Shown one piece after another: positions 1 through 9,300 of a stretch of DNA of 17,633 nt (within the stretch, counting starts at the first letter, position 1; every line of letters starts with the position of its first letter). The notes beneath the pieces are model-generated. The model had not been told where the DNA came from and did not search any database. It saw only the letters and a program-made list of their open reading frames with translations. The translations under genes and the position numbers were made by a program. Origin of the DNA: Ectocarpus siliculosus (taxonomy: Eukaryota; Sar; Phaeophyceae; Ectocarpales; Ectocarpaceae); assembly GCA_000310025.1 (NCBI GenBank), contig FN649726.1, forward strand, positions 1,074,090 to 1,091,722, in the 5' to 3' direction.

Positions 1-230
1 CACACTCCCACGATCATAATAGATACCGGTACCGTTTTTTGAAACTGTTGCTCACGTATTGCGCAATTACCTCGAACACTTGTTGTCAAACACCCATTGC
101 ATGATAGGACGCTCAAGCCGCGTGGGCAGACCGTGACGACGCACGGCCGTCGGGGAACCGAGACCGCGAGGCAAGCTAGTTTGTGGTCCCGCCCTGTCGT
201 CGACCTATTGACCCCGGCGTGATTTCTTCG

Positions 231-874
231 ACATGTCCACTGCAGGCATCAAGGTCGTACGTAGCGGCAATCGGTGCCGGTCGAGTCTGCGTGGCCCGAT
301 GAAAGGTCACCTTGTTCGAACGTCACCCACTCGCCGTCCGTGTTGCCACCATCAAAGCCGGTCGTTTCGGCTGTCCGTAATTATCATAAGCAAGCGCGAA
401 TGTAAAATCAGGCTCCATCCTCATCACAACAATGCTGTTCCCTCTTCGCCCATACTTCCCTGGGTGCTTGCGGCGGATCGGCGCGGGGTTCGCGTCCCCG
501 TCCTCGGTTATCGTCGACCGCCGACTACCACATGATTTCGAACAATAACGCAAAGACTTTAGTGTTCGTTCTCACGTCGTACTCGGCCGTCGACGAGAAT
601 CGAGGACGGGGACGCGAACCCCGCGCCGATCCGCCGCGAGCACCCCAGGAAATATGGGTGAGAGGGAACAGCATTGTTCTCTCATGAGGATGGAGCCTGA
701 TGTGACATCGACACTTAGGACAATAACGAAAAGGCGATACGACCGGCCTTGATGATGGCAACGCGGACGGCGAGTAGGTGACGTTCGAACAACAAGGTGA
801 CCTTTCATCGGGCCACGCAGACTCGACCGGCACCGATTTCCGCCACATATGGCCTTGGTGCGTGCAATGGAAAT
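231..874. repeat. Large imperfect inverted repeat (foldback element)
   Basis: The left arm (about 231-543) is repeated in reverse complement as the right arm (about 564-874), with only some 20 bases between them. The longest perfectly paired block I found is 37 bp, bases 470-506 with 601-637. Another well-conserved block is around 287-318 with 799-832. The outer ends pair more weakly, and the arms differ by scattered substitutions and small indels, so the duplication is not recent. Short open frames on both strands here encode matching peptides only because of this symmetry, so I do not call them genes. I saw no clear target-site duplication and no transposase. It could be a foldback or MITE-type element, or an inverted duplication whose transcript would form a long hairpin. 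Confidence 0.85.
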
Positions 875-959
875 GGCACGATGGTTCGGAGCGAATGCAC
901 AGAGTGTGCGTGATGTCATAGACATGGGTGAAAGTGGAACTCCCACGGTGGACGACACA

Positions 960-1302
960 CAGTGTTCGAAAACACTACAATTTGACATGTCACGGGAATA
1001 TTTTAGTCAACTTTGACGACAATTTCATAGCAAAATTGCGATGAAAGCTGTGCGAAAGTTGTTATGAACCTTTCATGGAAACTTTCATCAAAGTTACAGC
1101 CTGGTTGTTCCGGACTTTGATCAACGCTGATCCAATGCGACCGGATTTGACCAACTTGGATTGGAGAACTTTACTATTATATGCCAAACTCTCGTCAACT
1201 TCGATGAACTTTGACGAGTGAGTGCGGGTGGAACTTGGTTCAAAGTTGATGACAACGTTCTTCATCAAATTTTATGAAAATGTCAAATTGTGTCCAACAC
1301 TG
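960..1302. mobile_element. MITE-like AT-rich element with terminal inverted repeats
   Basis: A perfect 12 bp inverted repeat, ACAATTTGACAT at 977-988 and its complement at 1280-1291, lies just inside a second inverted pair, CAGTGTT at 960-966 and AACACTG at 1296-1302. Further in, TCAACTTTGA at 1007-1016 pairs with TCAAAGTTGA at 1240-1249, so the arms are similar over roughly 60 bp with indels. The interior is AT-richer than the flanks, has no substantial open frame and repeats the word AACTTTGA/TCAAAGTT. A CAGTG terminus recalls hAT-type ends, but the 8 bp flanks (ACGACACA and ATACCACG) do not match, so family and exact borders are uncertain. Confidence 0.45.
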
Positions 1303-3306
1303 ATACCACGCCGGTGTTAACTTTTGGAACACTTTGTTGTCACGCTGGTTGTGCAACTAACTTGGGTTGGTTGCGACAAGCAAGCATGCTACAGCAGTTC
1401 AGTTACGCAACCTGCATCCAGCAAGAAGAAAAGTCAGAGACCAAACAAAGACAGACCTGGTGTGAAGACGGCAGTGAGTGCAGTCGAAGACCAGTTATTA
1501 ACGAGGGAGTCCGACAGACAGCGGTGGCGAAGAGTAGAGGGCGCGGTGAAGGGAGGATCACAATGAGAAGAAGAGTTCGAAGACCTACATGAAGAAGGCT
1601 GGAGACGGCAGGGATACCTGAAAACAATAAGGAAATAACTCAGAGAGACGTGTGTGTGTGTTCTCTGCTACTCGGCTGTGTTCAGCACACACCTTTCCAG
1701 TTCAAACAGAGGCACACAAAGCATCAGCAAGAAGAATGTCGGAAACGCCCAACCTTTCAAAATCAAGCACAAATTGACACCTGTCTAACGCCACATCAAA
1801 TTGCAAGCCAATGTTTCAACGGCCCCGCCCGCCGTTTTGGTGCCGTAACTAACAGCATTGGTCACGCTGTTTACTCGAAGCTATGCTACATAGAAGACCG
1901 CGGAGGGCGGAGGGTTCCGATTGGAACAGAGTGCGGAGGAACAACGCAGTGCATGCGATGCAGTATCTACAAGTAGATCAATGCACATCTGCCTGTGGTA
2001 CGTTATGCACGTCTGAGGTATGCCATGAAATGGCCTGGGTCAGTCGCACGCGATCACTGGAGAGGGGGGCAAAGCACATCTCAACTCACCTTTGCAGCCA
2101 TTCCTCACCCAAGTCCTTACTTTACTGGGAAAGGGCCACTCGTTGTTCATCAGCAGATCAGCAGCTACCAGCTACCAGACCATGATTTTCCGCTTCACGA
2201 ACCTCTGGAAACCCCTCCCTCACAATGCCGTCTTAGCTATTCCGACGCTGCAACTACGCGGAACGCCGACTGCGCGCCCACAGCAGACCCAAGACCTGTC
2301 AGCAGCAGGCAGAACACGGCCTGTGCCACCAAGAATGTCCTCGTCGGTACTTGTGTGCTACGTGATACAGGTGAAACGCAAGGAATATTTATCTCCATCT
2401 CTAGAGACGTCGGAACTTTGCTGCGTACTCTTCTCAGCGCTCCTGTGTTTGTTCCTCCATAAGTCCTCTTCGTTAGCGAATGGGAGAGACCGGGTGTTGC
2501 CCTGACGTTCAAGTCAAAGGGAGGTGCACAAGCACCGGTAAGCAGAAGCTGGTGTGGCAGGCTCTCGTTCCGTAGGTGATTGTTCCATCGCATCTGCCGT
2601 GAGCAAATGCGAAGCGTGTACTGCCCTCTACCGAGTGGTAGCAGACATCAGTATTTAGGTAGAGCATTATGTGTAGCAGACACGGACCGGCCTCTTTGCT
2701 CGTTCCCAAAGAGACAGCGCGCAGCAGTTTCTCCCGTGTACTGTACCCGCCGAGGCCAATGCAACAGCAGTGCAACAGCGATGGCGATCAATTCTTGAAG
2801 GGGGTCTCGCGGTCATCCCCTATCGGTGGCGGTCTAACTCTGTGTACTCAATAAAGCGCACTGCCCCCCAGGAGCTCCCCGTCAGTCGAGAACGCCAAGC
2901 TCAATGCAGTGCGGAGACTGAATGCGCCCCCCCCGAAACAAGGTTCGCAGTTTCGACTGCTGTGTTTGTCGTCGTTTCAAGCCAAATACTCATGTGCGTG
3001 TAGTGGGATGGCATGGTAAGCATGCCTTCGGCGGAACTTCTGTTCCATCCCATCCCATTTCCGTTCCATTTCCACCCAACTCATCATCCCATCAACAACG
3101 GGACGCAGTGCCTGGGTGCAAAACGACAACACCGCCATGAGGGGCGACAGATAGCCAAGAGTCTAAGGCAGTATTCCCTGAAACCCTTTCTTACTGGCGC
3201 TCCAACCCGTGTTCCGTGTTCCGTGTTCCATACTCCTCGTTTTCTCGGTTCTGCCTCCCGCGGGCATGCTGCGTTCCTCCCAACCACGCTCGGCCGTCGT
3301 ACCCAG
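1303..3306. other. 2 kb without a recognisable gene, possible 5' exon region
   Basis: The open frames here are short, overlap on several strands and have the Ser/Arg/Pro-rich composition of chance translations. I could match none to a family. The segment must precede the first exon I can define for the ELMO gene at 3307, so it may contain that gene's promoter, 5' UTR and one or more small coding exons. One possible splice donor is at 3016 (ATG followed by GTAAGC). Pairing it with the acceptor before 3307 would place an ATG directly before the first supported exon, but that would leave out the first strand expected of the DIX-like fold, so I do not adopt it. Confidence 0.5.
3208..3228. repeat. 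Short tandem repeat, three copies of a 7-mer
   Basis: CGTGTTC occurs three times in perfect tandem at 3208-3228, about 80 bp before the first supported exon of the ELMO gene. It is probably slippage-generated and I infer no function. Confidence 0.8.
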
Positions 3307-6300
3307 GGAGACGACGATGACCCCGAAACCGGCGTGCAGTCTAGCTTTCGCGTGGATCGGCCGACCCCGCCGCGGACGCTGACGTTGTTCCGGCTGAGAG
3401 AGATGTTTCCCTTCGAAGGGACGTTTCACTTCCGGCTCAAGGTGCGTTGAGGAGACCGGTTGGGAAATGCGTTCAAAACTTCGCAACACACCTTTGAGAC
3501 GGGAAGAGATGCTCGCATGAGCGTATGTATCAAGAACCACGGTCAACGATGATGCAGGCCTCCGACAGAGATGTTTACCCGTAAGGTTCAGTCGCCGAGA
3601 GCTGACAGGCCAACTCCCGCGAGCGCAGCAGTCCAAACGCCGCCACCACACCACCACGTGCGTGCCCGATGACGTTCCCACTAAATAGGTTGCCGAAAGC
3701 ACCGGCTGTGTATCACCGACTGCGCCACACACTGGGGTTGGCGTCCCTTGTTTTTTTATACACGCGGACTTCTTTCGAGAGCATTTAGTCGAAACTCTGG
3801 TTGCACGTTTTCGTGCGAGCGTCGTCCGTCCTGCGGCTAACCGTTCCGCGCGACGCGTCAGGTGCCGGACGCGAACGGCCTGTCGGACTACTGCTGGGTA
3901 GACCTCACCACGGACGGGGATGACATTCTGGAGCTGGCCGAGAACCTCGGGGGGCTGGAGGGCGGCAACAGCGGGGGCCACCCGCAGCAGCGGGTGCACC
4001 TCAAGGTTCGGACAGGGCGTGCCCCCTTTCTGCAATCGGTCGCCAGAAAACACGGCTGTGGCAACGCCGGACTCTGGGTTGCTTTAGGAGCTGTGCCGTT
4101 TTTTTGGGTCAGGAAGTGGTTGGCTGTTTTCGGTTTCAAGTTTCCGCCTTCAAGAACGAGACATATCTCATCGACCGGCGACCTCCGTGTAGGGAAAGCC
4201 GCCAACAGCAGCAGCGATTGTCTCTCTCGGGTCTGACTCATTCCTCGTGGTCGTCTGTACTTGGGTGTGTGTGTGCAGATTCTCCCTATCGATTTCGGCG
4301 GCCCTGTTGAACACGAGGCCGCGGAAAATGCTCCAGCAGAAGCAGTACCGGCACAGGATTTCTATGCCGGGGAAGGGGTGGGAGTGGCTCACGGTCCGGG
4401 GCTCGGGCTCGACGCGCCAGGAGCGAGGGGACAAGCGACTGCGGTGAGATAGGTGTTGCAGATCGTCGGGGGAGAGGATGGTGCTGAGCGAGAGTTAGGC
4501 TAGCGATGACGATTGTGCGGGCCACCATCTGGGCATGTTTTTGATCGGCGACAAGTCTACACGCGGCCGTGTGTATAGCGGCCGTGTGTATCGAGTTAGG
4601 TGGAAACCCATTTTGTCGGGCGATTCCCCCGTGTAGTGAAAGGCGCAAGCACGCATTGCCCTAGACACCCCGACGCTTTTAACTTGGTAGCATAGCAATT
4701 GACTCATCTGGGAAGGCCTCACCCGCACATGATTGTCTGCTAGAGAGATAATGTTTCGTGTGGCCATTGCTGTCGCCCTCTGTCAACACCCTGGACTCCT
4801 CTCTGGCGGTACAGCCCCCGACTACCAAAGATCCATCCTCAGCCCCCCGTGCACGCATGAGCAAATCATTCCTCTGGAGGAGGGGGGCGTTTTCACCGAA
4901 TCCAAACTAAGACTTCGCCCATTTGTTTTCGGGTCGTGAGAACGGAATACAGGCTCGGTTTCCGTCCTGGCGGGTGTTTCACAGCATTTGGCAGTATATA
5001 TGCATGATACCGCGTACCCCCTCTCTCTGTTTTGTCGTTCTCAGGACGAAGACCTTGCGTCCGGGGTGTCGGGGATGGACATAGGTGGCGGAGAGCGATT
5101 CGACGTCGGAGACCACAGCGGCAGCGGCACCAGAGTGGCGCGGGAGAGGCGGGGGGAGAGGTCCTTCGACGTTGATGACGACGATGACGACGACGACAAT
5201 GATGGACGCTTTGGTGCGGGTGGGGGCGGTGGCAGGAGTCCCGTCGGTGGCGGGAGTAGGGGCGAGCACGGCGACGGAGGGAGGAGAGGGGACAGGGGAC
5301 GGGGGTACGGCGACGATGGCGATGATGACGGCCATGACCGCAGATATCGCGGGGGCGGGGGCGCGTACGGTGACGATGACGAGGTGACGCTGTTGGTTGC
5401 CGTTGGCTGGGTGCGGTCAGTAGGGCGTACTCATGGCTGTGCATGCCGTAGAGTTGGACCATTGACCACGCAGGGGGGATGCGGGCGTATGTGCTATTTT
5501 TCTGACACGGTAGCAGTGGACCCTTCCAGACGAGAGGTGTTCACAGCTTGAAAACGAGAGGAGGAGTTAAGGGTGCAGCGAAGATTTGAACATTTGGTGG
5601 AGGTTGTAGAAATGGAATTGGCGGGAGCAGTAGCCGGTAGACTCGTGGTGGAAGGAGAACGTTTAGGAAGCGAGCGGAAAGTTTGTGTATTTGTTCCGCT
5701 ACTATTTTCCTAGATAATTCTGGTGATATCGGCGGGCGCTCATATAGGGCGGATGCTGGGCTTCTCTGTTGGTACTCTGTCCCAGTTATCACCGTCACCA
5801 GTTATCGGTATGCAAGAGTTGGATTGTTTGTGTCTGGCGGGGTGAGCGTGGTTGGGTAGAGTATATCGTTTGCGGATGCGTGTAGCAGGCCATGTCCCTG
5901 AAACGGACTGTTTGTGTCTGGAGGGCTGAGCGTGGTTGGGTAGAGTATATCGTTAGCGGATGCGTGTAGTAGGCCATGGCCCTGAAACCATGCTTCGGTC
6001 ATGGCGTGCCAATCATGTGCCAGTGGTAGTATTTTTGTTTGTCGTTTCGGCGGTTGGGAGTTCTTGCGATATGCCATGCGTGTCTCTTTTGCCTGACGCC
6101 CCCCTCTTCCACTTACCATCTTTTCTTCCCGACGTCCCAACCCGACTTGATAGTTGCTTTTCGCCAGGTGCCTGTTTATTTTGTTCCAAGCTGGCTTTCT
6201 CTTCTGTTATATGTATTTGTTTCGTTCCTGCCTGTCTCCGCAGGACGATACTTGGAAGGCTTCTGTGGTGAACCAGGCTTCCCAGGGGGTCAAGGACTTT

Positions 6301-9300
6301 CAAAAGAAGACCTCTCAGGTATGCATGTGTCTTAAAATGATCTTCCGACGGTCGTCGTGTTTTCCCGCCGTTGCGCTTGTCCTTTCTGTTGACGGAACGA
6401 TGGCAATATTGTCTTCGCCAATGTAATTGGTAGCTAATGGAGATGTGTAGAGGATCGAGGGGTTACATGGGTTTGTGACCGCGGGGAAGAGGGAGAGCTG
6501 GGTGGGTGGTTGACACCACCCTTTAGCGCTTGTTGTTGCAACTGTTTGCTGAGACCTCATCCAACATAGGCATCCGACCTATTCGTGACGCCAATCGACC
6601 GACGGAATTCTCGTTGTTGGTGTCGGTGTTGCCTCCGCTCCCTACGGCTGGGCAGGTGGCCAAGACGATGGGATTCGGGGCAAAAAAGATGTGGAACGCG
6701 ATCAACAAGGGCGTCGGAGGCCCCGTGGTTCCTTCCGAAGAGGCGATGGAGAACCTCCACGAACTGGCCAACTTCCTTGGAACCCCCTTTTCCGCCACGT
6801 GAGTAGGCAGGCAGACGAATACAAACAACAGCGTGCAAACGTGTTGGGAAGTACTCTGAGCGATGCCGCGCGCGGCGTGAGTTGGTGCTTTGCACCCGTT
6901 GACTGGAGCCGTTGCGTTTCCACATTCCGGCCAGCCTTTCTCATGCTGGTAATCCTCTTTCTGGTACACCGTGGTCCACCACGAGACAGACATCTCTGGT
7001 CGTTGGGCAAAACCTATTTATTTCGTTGTTTCGGCTGTTGATTCCGCGTAGGATCCTTTCGTGTGTCTTTCACGTAGTACCGAGGTTTTCGTTTGCGAGA
7101 GGGGAGGCGCTACCGCAAGCACGCCAAACCCGACAAGCTTTGACCCCGAGGCTTCCCAACTGCTGTGCTCCCGTGTGGCCCGGAACGGCACACTACTTGC
7201 TCCTGTGTTTTTCGTCCTTCTTAAGTATGGCCGTGTCGACCCATTCTGCGGCGCCCCCCCGTTTTTCCTATTCTTCCAAGACGAAGAACACCGAATTTGG
7301 GGGCCACGTCACCTGCCCCTAAACTACGGACCGGATGCGTTCGTTGCAACTAAGAAGCGGCGGTTAGGTCTTCGGGCGATGATTTCTCTGCCGCGCACTG
7401 ATAGCAATGCCGAAAGTTGTGAAAGGCTGGCTCTTCTCTCTCATACCCCATCCCTCCTGATGAACTTCTCCGGCACCTCGCAGGAGCCGGGAGCACGTGA
7501 ACGACCTCGGGAAGGTGTGGATGTGCCTCTTCCCAGGTGGGATATATCAGAGATTCCGGCTGACGCTTGTCCCAGTTTTGGAAGAATCTGCGGCGTTGTT
7601 GTTGGGGAGGATGTGTTTGGGAAGGTTCCCTGCTGTACAAGCGATGTTTTTGGTGTTGTCCGCTCTGATCGGCGAGGTGATCAAGGGTCCAGTACACGTG
7701 CTTGCCACGGTATTCTATGGGTAATCGAAATTCTTCCTTTTCATCGGAGACCGCGTGTTCAAGTTGGCACCGAAATCTGGCTTTAGGCGCGCACGAACAT
7801 GGACACTGGTTATTGCTTTGAGTCACCACACTTGTTCTTTGGAGAACGCCGTCATAGACCATCCCTTGACCGACACGTCCCATGGTAGGTAAGTGTGTAC
7901 GCCGGTATTACGCGAAGGCTGCTCTCTTGCTTCGCTTGGGTGGTGTGTGTGACATACTTGAAGCATCGTGGGGTGCCGTGGGCTTGAAGAGCACATTGCA
8001 TACGTTCCTTCCTTTCACTCTCTCCCTCTGTGACCCCTTCTCTCTCTCTCCTCCCCCCCCCCACTCCCCCCCACCCTCTCTCTCTCTCTCTTCTTTCCCC
8101 CACTTGGTGCACGGATTGACCACAGACGACGAGTTTGAGGGCGCCGAGTCTCCGAGATGGCAGGAGGCGGGGTTTCAAGAGGTGAGAGGGCGTGTTGTTG
8201 CGTGTGTTCGTCGGGTGGTGGCACCCTTGAAAGGCCTTGTCTCTCTAGCGTGACTACATCCGGCACTTTGACGATCCCTGGTCGTAGGTTGTGGGTACGG
8301 AAGCTGTACAGAACACTGGGTAACTTGTTCATTGGCCCCACGCGCCGTGTTAGACATTGGGAAAAGCGCGGCACAGGAACGAAATGTTCAGTAGATTTGG
8401 ACAGCCCCCTTTCCCATTGGGCACGACGGCGAAGCTTGGGAGAAGCATTTCACCCCCCGGCCGGTTGCGCAGCCGAAACGGCTGACAAATAGCTGTCCCG
8501 TGCTCTTGTTTCTTCTGCAGTCCTGATGCAGTTTGGCTCGCTCGGGATGGATGTGGTTGCCGCTTTGCGTGCCCTCTCCCACGTACTTACCTCACCGGCC
8601 TCCGGACGGCTCATCAATATGATGCATGGATGAACTCCACCCCCGATCGTCACATCCTTCCGCTTGTCCCTACCGTATGGATCGACTTGGGACCGTTTCG
8701 ATGGTCGTCTCGCGCAGTCGAATGTGTCCCTGGACTTCCGCGGCACAGGTGTCCTGGCGCTCAAGTCAATGGTCTTCTTCTGCCAGGAGTACGACCGAAA
8801 GGTGGGCTGTTCGTGCATGCCTCCAATGGGTCTCTGTCCCCTAGAGCGTAGCCTTCGACAATCTCCGCGAGCCGAAGTTAGGCTGGAACAGGGTGCCTCC
8901 AAGTCGGACATGTCGCGTTTTTGTCGGGGAGGTCGAGTCGTGAGTGGATGCGTCGTCCTTCGTTGCCGTGGCGGAAGCATTAAACCTGGCCACTTATGAC
9001 CTTGGAGTCGAACAGACCGTCGTAGTACCTTTAAAGGAGAAATGGGCACGGTGCCGAATCCTCGTGGTTGCCAGGAGTTCTCTTGGAATCCAAAGCAAAC
9101 GTGATTTGCATAGCAGAGGGCCAGGCGGCGTCTGCCAACTCTTTCGAGTCATGGTGCGCATCCCTCTCTCGCTCCTGTCCCCTCTCTTCTAACCTTCTGT
9201 CGTACTTTCCACTACACACCAGGCGTTTAAGCCTTGATGCATGGCCCTCTCTCGCCCCTGTCCACTCTCCTCTATCTTATGTCGCACATTCCACTGCATT

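Noticed and set aside
572-988. Minus-strand frame of 138 codons matching a plus-strand frame at 233-535
   Set aside because: The similarity is caused by the inverted repeat, and no protein family is recognisable.
3163-4053. Minus-strand open frame of 296 codons
   Set aside because: It is antisense to two ELMO-gene exons and the intron between them, is Arg/Ser/Pro-rich and has no motif. The plus-strand exons have matched splice phases and domain patterns.
5795-6140. Minus-strand frames encoding a repeated peptide
   Set aside because: The repetition comes from the 84 bp intronic tandem duplication, whose length happens to be a multiple of three.
7852-8178. Minus-strand Glu/Arg-rich frames
   Set aside because: They are translations of the C/T tract in an intron.
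8505-8625. Possible extra exon after the acceptor-like TTTCTTCTGCAG ending at 8520
   Set aside because: The ELMO motif runs continuously from the exon ending at 8181 to the one starting at 8718, with correct phase. An added exon would split GFQ from DFRG.
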